A DNA stretch of 64,000 bases. Source: an uncultured Sulfitobacter sp. (GTDB lineage Bacteria > Pseudomonadota > Alphaproteobacteria > Rhodobacterales > Rhodobacteraceae). This document shows positions 53,704 to 63,022 of this stretch, piece after piece. The notes beneath the pieces were generated by a model that did not search any database, was not told the origin of the DNA, and saw nothing but the letters and a program-made list of their open reading frames with translations. Each line of letters starts with the position of its first letter. The stretch's first letter is position 1. A program made the translations under genes and the position numbers. Location: contig CAJXSZ010000015.1 in the NCBI GenBank assembly GCA_913060815.1, positions 1 through 64,000 on the forward strand, written 5' to 3'.

Positions 53704-55377
53704 TTAGTTTGCCTGACGGCGCAAGAACGCTGGAATTTCGATGCGCTCCTGCTCTGGATCGGCTTCCTGACGGGGCGCTGGCGCTGCTGCAGCTTGCTGG
53801 CGCGGCTGCGCAGGCGGCTGCTGACGCGCGGGCTGTGGCGCCGCTGCGGCGCGTGGCTGGGCGTCACCCTCGGAGCCTGTCATGCGGTTGATCAGAGAGT
53901 TGATACCAAAGCGCGGACGCTCGCCTTGCGCTGTAGGCGCAGGGGCTGCGGGCTGCTGTGGTGCGGGCGCTGCAGTGGCTGAACGCTCCGCAGGTGCCGC
54001 ACGTTGGGCCGCTGCGCGCAGACGCGCCATAGCCTCGGGAGACGGCGTACCAGGTGTCGGCGCACGCGGTGCTACAAATGCCTCTGGCTCGGCCTCAAGC
54101 GGGTCGTGTTGTGCCGCGACTGGTGCTGGCTCAGGCGTGTAGGCAGGCGCAGGTACAGCATCATGTGCCGGTGCATCTTCGTAGCGGCGACCAGCAAACA
54201 TGTCTGCAGTATCTTCTTCAGTAGGCGCTGCCGTTTCAGAAGCGTGATCAAAGAAGCTTGGCTCTTCAGCCAGCTCATTTACAGGGGCCGCTGCTGCGGA
54301 GGCCACAACTGGTGCAGGCGCTGCGGCTTCTTCGGCGGGTGCTTCCACGGTCTCGACGCTCAACGGACGAGACATGGAGCGACGCGGTACAGGCATATCA
54401 GTATTCACGTCCAGAGCATCAATGCCAGTGGCCACAACACTCACGCGCATTACACCGCCAAGGCCTTGATCCAATGTGGAGCCGACAATGATGTTCGCCT
54501 CTGGGTCGACTTCTTCGCGGATGCGGTTTGCCGCCTCGTCCAATTCGAACAATGTCAGGTCATCGCCGCCTGTGATGTTGATCAGAACACCCTTGGCGCC
54601 GCGCAGGCTGATTTCGTCGAGCAGCGGGTTGGCAATGGCTTTCTCGGCGGCTTGGATCGCGCGATCTTCGCCTTCTGCCTCGCCTGTGCCCATCATGGCT
54701 TTGCCCATCTCGTCCATCACGGCGCGAACGTCCGCGAAGTCGAGGTTGATCAGGCCCGGACGGACCATAAGATCGGTCACACCTTTAACGCCCTGATACA
54801 GCACATCATCGGCCATAGAGAAGGCATCGGTGAAAGTGGTTTTCTCGTTGGCCAGACGGAACAGGTTCTGGTTCGGAATAATGATCAGCGTGTCGACGAC
54901 CTTCTGCAGGGCTTCAACACCATCCTCAGCCTGACGCATGCGCTTGGCACCTTCAAACTGGAACGGCTTGGTCACAACACCCACGGTGAGAACACCAAGT
55001 TCACGCGCTGCTTGTGCGATGATAGGAGCGGCACCCGTGCCTGTACCGCCGCCCATGCCCGCAGTGATAAAGCACATGTGCGCGCCTGCGAGGTGGTCAA
55101 CGATCTGTTCGATTGACTCTTCGGCGGAAGCGGCACCAACGGACGCGCGCGCCCCTGCCCCCAGACCTTCGGTCACTTTGATACCCAACTGAACGCGGTT
55201 CTCGGCCTTGGCTTGCTGAAGCGCTTGGGCGTCGGTGTTGGCAACAACGAAATCCACACCATCGAGGTTCTTTTCGATCATGTTGTTCACGGCGTTCCCG
55301 CCTGCACCACCAACACCGAAAACGGTAATACGTGGTTTCAGATCATCCTGCCCCGGCATTGAAAGATTCAAAGTCAT
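53704..55377 (-). CDS. ftsZ: Cell division protein FtsZ
   Basis: FtsZ (557 aa; E. coli 383) forms the GTP-driven division ring. The GTPase part has [14 protein letters not shown] and the tubulin signature GGGTGTG at residues 109-115, plus the T7-type synergy loop [12 protein letters not shown] Pro/Ala/Glu-rich linker of about 215 residues follows (starting after [12 protein letters not shown]). The protein ends in the conserved C-terminal peptide [11 protein letters not shown], which binds FtsA. The extra length lies in the linker, as is usual in alphaproteobacteria. The gap to ftsA is 173 bases and probably contains its own promoter. Confidence 0.97.
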   Translation of the reverse strand: MTLNLSMPGQDDLKPRITVFGVGGAGGNAVNNMIEKNLDGVDFVVANTDAQALQQAKAENRVQLGIKVTEGLGAGARASVGAASAEESIEQIVDHLAGAHMCFITAGMGGGTGTGAAPIIAQAARELGVLTVGVVTKPFQFEGAKRMRQAEDGVEALQKVVDTLIIIPNQNLFRLANEKTTFTDAFSMADDVLYQGVKGVTDLMVRPGLINLDFADVRAVMDEMGKAMMGTGEAEGEDRAIQAAEKAIANPLLDEISLRGAKGVLINITGGDDLTLFELDEAANRIREEVDPEANIIVGSTLDQGLGGVMRVSVVATGIDALDVNTDMPVPRRSMSRPLSVETVEAPAEEAAAPAPVVASAAAAPVNELAEEPSFFDHASETAAPTEEDTADMFAGRRYEDAPAHDAVPAPAYTPEPAPVAAQHDPLEAEPEAFVAPRAPTPGTPSPEAMARLRAAAQRAAPAERSATAAPAPQQPAAPAPTAQGERPRFGINSLINRMTGSEGDAQPRAAAAPQPARQQPPAQPRQQAAAAPAPRQEADPEQERIEIPAFLRRQAN

Positions 55378-55550
55378 TTTGGTTCCGCCTGTCTGTTTGC
55401 CCGCACCGCGCGGGTCGATTGTCCCAAATTTTTCCCGACATTAAACGCCATGTCGGCTGCCGTCACGTAAAAAAGCCCCTTTTTACGCTAAATATAGGCA
55501 ATTTTCTGCCGTAATTCACCGTATGTCGTCTCAAACACCCGATATAGACG

Positions 55551-56885
55551 TCACCAATTGTCCTTAAACCATTTTACAGCACGCTTGAGTGACCGGTTCG
55601 GATAGCGGTCGGCGGGAATATCGAAATCCCACCATTCGTCTTGTGGGTGTGCTGCAAACAGCGCGAGGCCCACAGCAGAGGAAAACATCGGGCCTGTCGC
55701 GGCTTGTGGCAAGCCGTGCACACGAAGGGGGCGGCCAAGGCGCACTTGCTGCCCCAAAATCTTGCTTGCCAAGCCATCAAGGCCCGGAATTTGGCTGCCA
55801 CCGCCTGTCAGCACGATCTGCTGGCTGGGAAGATGATCAAAACCCGCGGCGTCCAGACGGGCGCGCACTTCTTCCAGAATTTCTTCGACGCGCGGGCGCA
55901 TGATGCCGATCAGCTCGGACACGCTCGCAGTGCGACGGTCATGCTCGTAATCGCCTGTCTCGCCGCCGATCTCGATCATTTCGCGGTCATCCATGCCTGT
56001 GGCGTGCACACCGCCATAGAATGTCTTGATCCGCTCGGCATTTGCCATCGGCACCTGAAGGCCCAACGAGATGTCGGAGGTGATGTGATCGCCGCCCATA
56101 CGGATGCTATCGGCATAGATCATGTGTTTCTTCATAAAGATCGACACTCCAGTGGCGCCGCCACCAAGGTCGATACAGGCAGAGCCGAGCTCCTGCTCGT
56201 CCTCAACCAAGGCCGCGATGCCCGAGGCATAGGAAGAAGAGGCAATGCCTGCCAGTTCAAGATCGCAACGCTTGATGCAATAGGCCAGATGCTGGATCGC
56301 TGCCGCATCCACGGTCAGCATGTGCATATCCACGCTCAGCTCATTGCCAAGCTGGCCGCGCGGATCAATCAAGCCGCTGCGGTGATCGAGCGCGAAATTC
56401 ACAGGCTGCGCGTGTAGTACTTCGCGCCCCTCACCGTATTCGGGCACATCGCAGGCGCTCAGCACGCGCGCCACGTCATCTTCGGACACAACCTGATCCT
56501 CAAGGGTCAACTGCGCATCCAGTCCGTAGCTGCGCGGGTCGCCTCCAGCAAAACAGGCAATGACGTGATCGACGCGGATGCCCGCCATCTTTTGCGCGGC
56601 TTGCAGTGCTGTGCGAATGGCGCGCTCTGTCTCGGCCATGGCTGTAATCTCGCCGAATTGTACACCGCGCGAACGTGTGGTGGCCGCACCGATGACGCGA
56701 AAGCCCGACTGCCCCGCAAGAGAGCCGAACTCCCCCTCCTCGTCCATGCGCGCCGAACCGTCAAAGCGCAGCACAAGCGCAGCAATTTTGGAGCTGCCCA
56801 CATCAAGGATGGCAACCACACCGCGTTGCATCGCGATTTTACGCATCTGACGCATCGTGCGCTGGCTGTTGTAGAGATCATTCAT
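55551..56885 (-). CDS. ftsA: Cell division protein FtsA
   Basis: FtsA (444 aa) is the actin-like membrane tether of FtsZ. The ATPase core has the phosphate-1 motif VVAILDVGSSKIAALV, the SHS2 domain region (about residues 90-185) and GSACIDLGGGATGVSIF and IVLTGGGSQIPGL as later nucleotide motifs. It ends in an amphipathic basic helix (SLKRAVKWFKDNW) for membrane binding. The start overlaps the ftsQ stop by 4 bases. A following 173-base gap has an AT-rich hairpin near 55466-55487. Confidence 0.96.
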   Translation of the reverse strand: MNDLYNSQRTMRQMRKIAMQRGVVAILDVGSSKIAALVLRFDGSARMDEEGEFGSLAGQSGFRVIGAATTRSRGVQFGEITAMAETERAIRTALQAAQKMAGIRVDHVIACFAGGDPRSYGLDAQLTLEDQVVSEDDVARVLSACDVPEYGEGREVLHAQPVNFALDHRSGLIDPRGQLGNELSVDMHMLTVDAAAIQHLAYCIKRCDLELAGIASSSYASGIAALVEDEQELGSACIDLGGGATGVSIFMKKHMIYADSIRMGGDHITSDISLGLQVPMANAERIKTFYGGVHATGMDDREMIEIGGETGDYEHDRRTASVSELIGIMRPRVEEILEEVRARLDAAGFDHLPSQQIVLTGGGSQIPGLDGLASKILGQQVRLGRPLRVHGLPQAATGPMFSSAVGLALFAAHPQDEWWDFDIPADRYPNRSLKRAVKWFKDNW

Positions 56886-57772
56886 TTGTTTCTTGCCCTA
56901 AAAGCTGCCTGTTGTGCGGTCCGCTCTTCGGCGGCCTGCTCTGTCATTTGAACTGTGGGGCGATGCGCCAGACGCATATCAACACGCGCCACATCACGGC
57001 TCAGAATATCTTGCGCGCTCTCAAGAGCGATCACCCGCTCCAGCGCGCGCTGGGGGTTTTCGACGGGCAGCAGGATCCGCTGGTCACGGTCCAGCACCAC
57101 ATCCCAACGCCGCTCCCCCATGCGCACCAATCCACGAAGGCGTTTGCCCAACGGGCGCGCCGCATCAATGAGGTCGAGCGCTTCGCCCACATGCGCATCA
57201 GCGCCCTTTCCCGCAATCAACGGAAGATCGGGGCGCGCATGGCGGCTGGTAGCGCCCGCGACGTAATATCCATTCTCGTCAACAAGGGCCAAGCCATCGT
57301 CATTGCGCCACAGAACGACGGCTTTGCGCTGTTCTACATCAATCTCGAGTATCCCACCGGGGCGGATGCGCACAGCGGCGGTTTTCACAGCAGGAATGGC
57401 CGAAACCGTCTCGCGCATCGCAACAAGATCCAGATCAAAGCTGGAAACAGGGAAATCAAGCGGCAGCGCTTCGCGAATATACGTCGCAAGCTCGTCCTTG
57501 ACGCCGTCGACGGCCATGAGATTGACCATAAACTCGGGGCGCGTCTCGATGCTGGCGCGGGCCTCGGCCACGGCCAGCTCTATTGCGCCACGCCGTGCAT
57601 CATCGGCCAGATACCACGTGCCGAAGGCCAGCGTGATGCAGAAGGGAACGCCTGCGCGCAGCGCAAGTCGAATACCGGGCGTCAGCATCATGCGCTGGAT
57701 GCGCCATGCCCACCGCGAGGGTGCAGGATCAGGCCGATTGCTGACAGGCTTTTTCCGGATCAACGCCCGCAT
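56882..57772 (-). CDS. ftsQ: Cell division protein FtsQ
   Basis: FtsQ (296 aa) is a single-pass divisome protein linking early and late parts. The cytoplasmic N-terminus is basic, one membrane segment lies at about residues 41-60 (LALRAGVPFCITLAFGTWYL), and a POTRA-type domain follows (FMVNLMAVDGVKDELATYIREALPLDFPVSSFDLD...), then the beta domain. The start at 57772 follows GAGG about 7 bases upstream and overlaps the ddl end by 13 bases. Confidence 0.93.
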   Translation of the reverse strand: MRALIRKKPVSNRPDPAPSRWAWRIQRMMLTPGIRLALRAGVPFCITLAFGTWYLADDARRGAIELAVAEARASIETRPEFMVNLMAVDGVKDELATYIREALPLDFPVSSFDLDLVAMRETVSAIPAVKTAAVRIRPGGILEIDVEQRKAVVLWRNDDGLALVDENGYYVAGATSRHARPDLPLIAGKGADAHVGEALDLIDAARPLGKRLRGLVRMGERRWDVVLDRDQRILLPVENPQRALERVIALESAQDILSRDVARVDMRLAHRPTVQMTEQAAEERTAQQAAFRARNK

Positions 57773-58677
57773 GAGGCATCCTCCACCATCCACGCGCAGA
57801 GCTCGGGAAAGCTCATCCCAGTTGCCTGCGCCTGCTCTGGCGTGAGCGAGGTGCCCGTCATGCCAGGCTGTGTGTTTGTCTCGAGCAGGATCAAACCATC
57901 CACGCCCCGCGCCTCGTCCCAGCGGAAATCAGTACGGCTCAGACCGCGGCATCCCAAAGCTTTGTGTGCGCGCAGCGCATAGTCGAGACACAGCTCGAAA
58001 ATCTCGGACGGGACATCCGCAGGCACGATATGCGAGGAACCGCCCTCTTTGTACTTGGCGTCATAGTCATACCAGCCAGTGGTGATGATGTCGGTCACTG
58101 TCAGCGCGCGATCACCCACGACCGTTGTCGTCAACTCGCGCCCTGGTGCGAAGGCCTCGACCATGACCATCTCGGGCATGCTCTCATCAAGCTGTGGCGG
58201 ACCATTGGATTTGTCAGCGACCAGATAGACTCCGACGGAAGAGCCTTCGTTGTTGGGCTTCACCACATAGGGTGGCACCATCACATGACCGCCGCGCACC
58301 TGTTCGGCAGGAACAATCAGGCTCTCGACCACGGGCAGGTTTGCCGCGCGAAACACATCCTTACTGCGCTGCTTGTCCATCGCCACGGCAGAGGCCAGTA
58401 CGCCAGAATGGGTGTAGGGAATGTGGAGCCACTCAAGAATGCCCTGAACGCAACCATCCTCGCCCCAGCGGCCATGCAGACAATTGAGCGCGGCATCGGG
58501 ATCCATATCTGTCAGAACATTTGCGAGATCGGGGCCAGCATCGACCTCGATCACATTATATCCGCCATGTTCCCGCAGTGCAGCGGCGCATGCGCGCCCT
58601 GACGCAAGGGAGACTTCCCTCTCTGCCGAGGGGCCGCCCATGAGTACCGCAACCGTGGGGTTTGTCCTGCTCGACAT
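57760..58677 (-). CDS. ddl: D-alanine--D-alanine ligase
   Basis: Ddl (305 aa) makes D-Ala-D-Ala for peptidoglycan. ATP-grasp landmarks are VAVLMGGPSAEREVSLASG at the start, NCLHGRWGEDGCVQGILE, the MDKQRSKDVF segment, VVKPNNEGSSVGVYLV, and ILLETNTQPGMTGTSLTPEQA near the end. The ATG at 58677 follows GAAGG nine bases upstream; a TTG two codons earlier is possible. It lies between murB and ftsQ in the usual dcw order. Confidence 0.96.
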   Translation of the reverse strand: MSSRTNPTVAVLMGGPSAEREVSLASGRACAAALREHGGYNVIEVDAGPDLANVLTDMDPDAALNCLHGRWGEDGCVQGILEWLHIPYTHSGVLASAVAMDKQRSKDVFRAANLPVVESLIVPAEQVRGGHVMVPPYVVKPNNEGSSVGVYLVADKSNGPPQLDESMPEMVMVEAFAPGRELTTTVVGDRALTVTDIITTGWYDYDAKYKEGGSSHIVPADVPSEIFELCLDYALRAHKALGCRGLSRTDFRWDEARGVDGLILLETNTQPGMTGTSLTPEQAQATGMSFPELCAWMVEDASCGR

Positions 58678-58798
58678 ACCCAAGTGCCTTCAATGTCCCA
58701 GCGCTATGCGCGCGTTCTTCTTATTATGTGAGCCTTTTCGGCTCTGTTTTTGGTAGTGGGTGCTGTTTTTTCCAGCTGTATCACCGCAAATTAGGCGC

Positions 58799-59719
58799 TT
58801 ATTTTTCGCCTATTCGCATTATCTCCCACTGTAGCTTAATCCCGCTGGAATCGTAAACCTTTTTTCGCACCTCTTCGCCCAATCCCTCAAGATCAGCGGC
58901 GGTGGCGCTCCCGGTGTTGATCAAAAAATTAGCATGTTTGGGCGACATTTGCGCGCCGCCGCGGGTCGCACCCTTCATGCCAGCGTCCTGAATGACTTTC
59001 CAAGCTTTGAGATCATGCACATCATCTGCCTGCCCCGTAGAGCTGAACCCCGCTGGGTTGCGGAAGGTGGACCCTGCACTGCGATCCTTGGTGGGTTGGG
59101 TCGCGTCACGCTTGGCCAACTGCTCCTCCATGCGCGCGTGGAGCGCTGATGGATCGCCTGCAGGAGGGGCAAAAGTGGCACTGACAATTACAGCGCCCTC
59201 GGGCAATTCTGTCTGGCGGTACTCGAAGTTCAGGTCGTCCGCCGTGAGCGTGATCAACTCCCCTGCCCGTGTGACAGCTTGCGCGCGCACAAAGTGATCC
59301 GCCGTATAGGTGCCATAGCACCCCGCGTTCATGCGTACAGCGCCGCCGATGCTCCCCGGAATAGTGCGCAGGAATGTGAGGTCGAGGCCTGCGTCCGCCG
59401 CCTTACGCGCCACATGCGCATCAAGCGCCGCAGCCCCTGCAGTGACTTCCCCGTCTTGAACATCGATCCCGTTGAAGCCACGCCCCAGACGGATAACCAC
59501 AGCGCGCAATCCGCCATCACGAACGATCAGGTTCGAACCGACGCCCATCGCAAAGACCTCGACCGTGTCAGGCAGATTCCGCAGGAAATCTTGCAAGTCT
59601 TCCAGATCGGCGGGTTGAAAAAGATAATCGGCTGGCCCGCCAACGCGCAGCCACGTCAGCTCGGACAGGCTGCGTTGCGGAGTGAGCTTGCCGCGCGATG
59701 TAGGGAGTGTCTCAGTCAT
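58799..59719 (-). CDS. murB: UDP-N-acetylenolpyruvoylglucosamine reductase
   Basis: MurB (306 aa) reduces UDP-enolpyruvyl-GlcNAc to UDP-MurNAc with NADPH and FAD. The FAD-binding part has [11 protein letters not shown] and [31 protein letters not shown], the catalytic serine in [10 protein letters not shown] and the late Glu in [11 protein letters not shown] are present. It is the shorter, type II-like form with the [13 protein letters not shown] segment. It overlaps the small membrane gene before it by 8 bases. Confidence 0.96.
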   Translation of the reverse strand: MTETLPTSRGKLTPQRSLSELTWLRVGGPADYLFQPADLEDLQDFLRNLPDTVEVFAMGVGSNLIVRDGGLRAVVIRLGRGFNGIDVQDGEVTAGAAALDAHVARKAADAGLDLTFLRTIPGSIGGAVRMNAGCYGTYTADHFVRAQAVTRAGELITLTADDLNFEYRQTELPEGAVIVSATFAPPAGDPSALHARMEEQLAKRDATQPTKDRSAGSTFRNPAGFSSTGQADDVHDLKAWKVIQDAGMKGATRGGAQMSPKHANFLINTGSATAADLEGLGEEVRKKVYDSSGIKLQWEIMRIGEK

Positions 59720-59993
59720 GGCTTTTCACACTGCTCTCGCGGAAACCGCGCACCATACGCCCTGCAAGCCAACCAAACCCGACGGCAGCAAAAGCATAGA
59801 GCAGCACACCCGCGTGTGCCATGATCGCAGGATTGGACAGTGGCTTGGCATCAAGGCCGAACACCATCCAAGCTGTATTTAGCGACATGCCACCAACAAG
59901 GATCAGAAGGAACAAGCCAAAGCGTTTGTGATAGCCCGCAAAAGCGCACCCGAACATCCAAACCACAAGGCCCGCAATCATGAGAAGTACCAT
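59712..59993 (-). CDS. Small membrane protein, hypothetical
   Basis: A 93-aa protein with three hydrophobic segments (residues about 1-20, 26-46 and 58-80). It starts at an ATG with GGAG about 11 bases before it, 5 bases after the preceding DUF2484 stop, and overlaps murB by 8 bases, so it is embedded in the cell-wall operon. No family is recognised with confidence. Its place suggests a link to precursor synthesis or division, not shown by sequence. Confidence 0.65.
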   Translation of the reverse strand: MVLLMIAGLVVWMFGCAFAGYHKRFGLFLLILVGGMSLNTAWMVFGLDAKPLSNPAIMAHAGVLLYAFAAVGFGWLAGRMVRGFRESSVKSHD

Positions 59994-59998
59994 CCCCG

Positions 59999-60259
59999 TT
60001 ACTCCGCTGGTGTGTTGCGGCCCACGCCGCGCAGCCACCGCATCAAATAAATGACGGGCCAACGCAAGACCGAACACCCCCCTGCCAGCACCAACAAACC
60101 AATCCACGGCCCGTGCTGCATCACGATATAGCCAACAATCGGGATGCCAACTGCGATCAGGATATAGGCATTGCGCCAATGGTGATCCTTGCTCGGTGTC
60201 ATGGCCAGCACATTGGCCACCAGCGCCCAAAGGCATGCAAGGATAAGCGACAGGCTCAT
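59999..60259 (-). CDS. DUF2484 family membrane protein, copy 1
   Basis: An 86-aa protein with hydrophobic segments at about residues 1-19, 30-46 and 51-66. The MSLSLILACLWALVANVLAM start, the PSKDHHWRNAY loop and the basic MRWLRGVGR end fit DUF2484. ATG overlaps the stop of the second DUF2484 gene (ATGA). This family is restricted, as far as I know, to Rhodobacterales-like genomes and often lies between murC and murB. Function unknown. Confidence 0.8.
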   Translation of the reverse strand: MSLSLILACLWALVANVLAMTPSKDHHWRNAYILIAVGIPIVGYIVMQHGPWIGLLVLAGGCSVLRWPVIYLMRWLRGVGRNTPAE

Positions 60260-60507
60260 TCAGGTATCTCCGGATTCTCGCCACGTAGCTTCGCCGCGAT
60301 ATAGCGCAGCGGATTGCGGAACATGGAAATGAAAGCAGCCAATGCAAGTGCCGCATACAGCCAGCCAAACTGCATCCCCGCCATGAAAATGAGCACAGGT
60401 GCGGCCAGCAGCAATAGAAGTGCTGGGAAATACTGGTGGCGCACTGGAAGTGTGGCCACAGCGGCGGAGGCAAAGACCCACGCGATTGCTGACCAGATCA
60501 GAACCAC
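60256..60507 (-). CDS. DUF2484 family membrane protein, copy 2
   Basis: An 83-aa protein with similar layout to its neighbour: a first helix (VLIWSAIAWVFASAAVATL), a PVRHQYFPALLLLL loop-helix where the neighbour has PSKDHHWRNAY, and a short C-terminal part after SMFRNPLRYIAAKLRG. It starts at GTG, sharing one base with the murC stop (TAGTG), so it is translated from the murC message. The two DUF2484 genes look like an old duplication. Confidence 0.78.
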   Translation of the reverse strand: MVLIWSAIAWVFASAAVATLPVRHQYFPALLLLLAAPVLIFMAGMQFGWLYAALALAAFISMFRNPLRYIAAKLRGENPEIPE

Positions 60508-61922
60508 TACGCCGCCGCCCCTTTGAGCGCGCGCAATGCATCGGGCAAACCCACCGCCCAGCCGCTGATGGTGCCTGCGCCAAGGCAGACAACCATATCA
60601 CCGGGGCGCGCCTGTTCGGCCACCAGCTTGGCAAGATCTTCGGGGCCATCCACACGCCGCGCATGGCGGTGGCCATGCTGGATCAGCGCCGCCACAAGGC
60701 TGTCGCGGTCGGCACCCTCAATCGGCTCTTCACCCGCTGCATAGACATCCGCGATCCCGACCACGTCACAATCGTTGAAGCAGGCGCAGAACTCGTCGAA
60801 GTGATGGCTCAAGCGGCTATAGCGGTGCGGCTGGTGCACGGCAATCACGCGGCCCTCCGTGGCCTGCCGCGCGGCTTTGAGCACGGCGGCAATCTCGACA
60901 GGGTGGTGGCCGTAATCATCAATGATTGTCACGCCGTCAACTTCGCCCACTTTTGTAAAGCGACGGTTAACGCCGCCAAAGCTCTTGAGCGCCTCACGTA
61001 TTTCGTCGGTCTTCATTCCCAGATGCCGTGCCACGGCCACAGCCGACAGCGCGTTGGAGACGTTATGATCGCCCGGCATGGGCAATTCGCAATCCTCGAT
61101 CACGATATCCTCGTTCTGCAAATGGATATCGAAATGAGCCACGCCTGCTTTGTAGTGTAGCCCCACCACACGGACATCGGCCTGCGCGTTAAAGCCATAA
61201 GTAATGACACGTCGGTCGGTGAGCTTGCCCACCAGCGACTGGACTTCGGCATTGTCTATACAACAGACGGCGACACCGTAGAACGGGATGTTGGAGGTGA
61301 AATCAAGGAACCCCTGACGCAGGTTCTCGATGGTGCCCCAATGGTCCATATGTTCGGGGTCGATGTTGGTCACGATGGCGATGGTGGCTGGAAGGCGGTT
61401 GAACGTGCCGTCACTCTCGTCGGCCTCAACGACCATCCACTCGCCCTCACCTTTGCGCGCATTAGAGCCGTAGGCGTGGATGATCCCGCCGTTCACAACC
61501 GTTGGATCAAAGCCGCCGCCATCAAGCAGCGCCGCAACCATCGTTGTCGTGGTCGTCTTCCCGTGCGTTCCCGCTACGGCGATGTTCGACTTGAGCCGCA
61601 TCAACTCGGCCAGCATCTCGGCGCGGCGCACGATAGGCAGACCTTTGAGGCGGGCTGCGTCCAACTCGGGGTTACCGGGTTTGATCGCGGAGGAGATCAC
61701 GACCACTTGGGCGTTCTCCACGTTCTGGGCCTTTTGACCTTCAAAAACCGTGGCCCCCAATTCGGCCAGACGGTCGGTGATGGGCGTGGATTTCAGGTCG
61801 GACCCTTGCACCTGATAGCCATGGTTCAGAAGCACCTCGGCAATGCCGGACATCCCGATGCCGCCAATGCCTACAAAATGAATGGCGCCCACATCGCCGG
61901 GCAGTTTGGTTACAGCGTTCAT
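60507..61922 (-). CDS. murC: UDP-N-acetylmuramate--L-alanine ligase
   Basis: MurC (471 aa) adds L-alanine to UDP-MurNAc. It has the N-terminal [17 protein letters not shown] motif, P-loop GTHGKTTTT at 118-126, [17 protein letters not shown] motif ([13 protein letters not shown]), [13 protein letters not shown] and the C-terminal domain. Its ATG overlaps the end of murG by 4 bases. Confidence 0.97.
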   Translation of the reverse strand: MNAVTKLPGDVGAIHFVGIGGIGMSGIAEVLLNHGYQVQGSDLKSTPITDRLAELGATVFEGQKAQNVENAQVVVISSAIKPGNPELDAARLKGLPIVRRAEMLAELMRLKSNIAVAGTHGKTTTTTMVAALLDGGGFDPTVVNGGIIHAYGSNARKGEGEWMVVEADESDGTFNRLPATIAIVTNIDPEHMDHWGTIENLRQGFLDFTSNIPFYGVAVCCIDNAEVQSLVGKLTDRRVITYGFNAQADVRVVGLHYKAGVAHFDIHLQNEDIVIEDCELPMPGDHNVSNALSAVAVARHLGMKTDEIREALKSFGGVNRRFTKVGEVDGVTIIDDYGHHPVEIAAVLKAARQATEGRVIAVHQPHRYSRLSHHFDEFCACFNDCDVVGIADVYAAGEEPIEGADRDSLVAALIQHGHRHARRVDGPEDLAKLVAEQARPGDMVVCLGAGTISGWAVGLPDALRALKGAAA

Positions 61923-63022
61923 GCGGAAGGTTCCTTTGTCGTCAATTCTACTATCATATCCGCCAAGGTCTCGGCCGCTTCGGGCTTGCCAAGCGACAGC
62001 GCATTAAGGGACATCTGCTGTGCGGCCTGCCCGTCGCGAAGCACCATCAGGATATGCTCGGTCAGCGCCTCTGGCGTTGCGGCATCTTCGCGGATCACGA
62101 TTGCCGCGCCCGCGTCGACCAGACCATGTGCATTGGCGACCTGATGATCTCCTGCGGCAGCGGCAAAGGGGATCAGGATCGAGGGCCGCCCAATCACTGT
62201 CAGATCCGCAATCGAAGACGCGCCAGACCGGCTGATGACCAGCTGCGCCTCGGACATGCGGCGCGGCACATCATGGAAAAACGGCTGTACATCGGCATTG
62301 ATGCCTTGCTCGGCATAAAATTCAGCAACGCGCATGCCATCCTCGTCACGTGCCTGATGGCTGACGCGGATGTTGCGCACCATCTCGATGGGCAAGGCGG
62401 CGATCGCGGGTGGGATCACATCGCTCAGGATACGCGCCCCCTGAGAGCCGCCCATCACCAAAAGCTCCATCGGGTAGTCGCCCGGCGCGATATAGCCTGC
62501 GCCTGCGCGCTCCAGAACGGCGGCACGGACAGGGTTGCCCACATGCACACCCTCGACACCCTCAGGCAATTTGGTCGGCCATGTGCCACAGGCGACGCGG
62601 TCCACACGTTTGGCAAAAATCTCGTTCACGCGGCCCAAGACACCGTTCTGCTCGTGAATCATACGCGGCAGACGGAGCAGCGTGGCCGCCCCCAGCGCAG
62701 GGATGGAGGGGTATCCGCCAAAGCCCACAACCGCGTCAGGCTTGTCGCGCAACATGCCAAAAGCAGCGGCCACGGTGCCACCCGCGATACGGAATGGCAC
62801 CATTGCTTTGGCCAGCAGACCACCGCGCGCGAACGTGGCGCTGGCAATCTGCTCAATCTCGACAGCATCAGGAAAAGCGCCAGTGTAGCGCGCTCCACGC
62901 GCGTCCGTGCTCAGCTTTACCCGCCAACCACGCGCCAGCATCACCTCGGCCAGCGCTTGCGCGGGAAACATATGTCCGCCCGTGCCGCCTGCGGCAATCA
63001 CGAGAAGGGGTTGTTTGCTCAT
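61919..63022 (-). CDS. murG: UDP-N-acetylglucosamine--N-acetylmuramyl-(pentapeptide) pyrophosphoryl-undecaprenol GlcNAc transferase
   Basis: MurG (367 aa) makes lipid II from lipid I. Motifs are [19 protein letters not shown] at the N-terminus, [39 protein letters not shown] and, in the donor site, [24 protein letters not shown]. The ATG overlaps the ftsW stop by 4 bases. Confidence 0.97.
   Translation of the reverse strand: MSKQPLLVIAAGGTGGHMFPAQALAEVMLARGWRVKLSTDARGARYTGAFPDAVEIEQIASATFARGGLLAKAMVPFRIAGGTVAAAFGMLRDKPDAVVGFGGYPSIPALGAATLLRLPRMIHEQNGVLGRVNEIFAKRVDRVACGTWPTKLPEGVEGVHVGNPVRAAVLERAGAGYIAPGDYPMELLVMGGSQGARILSDVIPPAIAALPIEMVRNIRVSHQARDEDGMRVAEFYAEQGINADVQPFFHDVPRRMSEAQLVISRSGASSIADLTVIGRPSILIPFAAAAGDHQVANAHGLVDAGAAIVIREDAATPEALTEHILMVLRDGQAAQQMSLNALSLGKPEAAETLADMIVELTTKEPSA

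Noticed and set aside
54004-55116. 370-codon rightward frame inside ftsZ
   Set aside because: Antisense shadow of a certain gene.
59712-60507. Possible small phage holin-type cluster
   Set aside because: The genes are embedded by overlaps in the dcw operon, two match DUF2484, and no phage gene is near.
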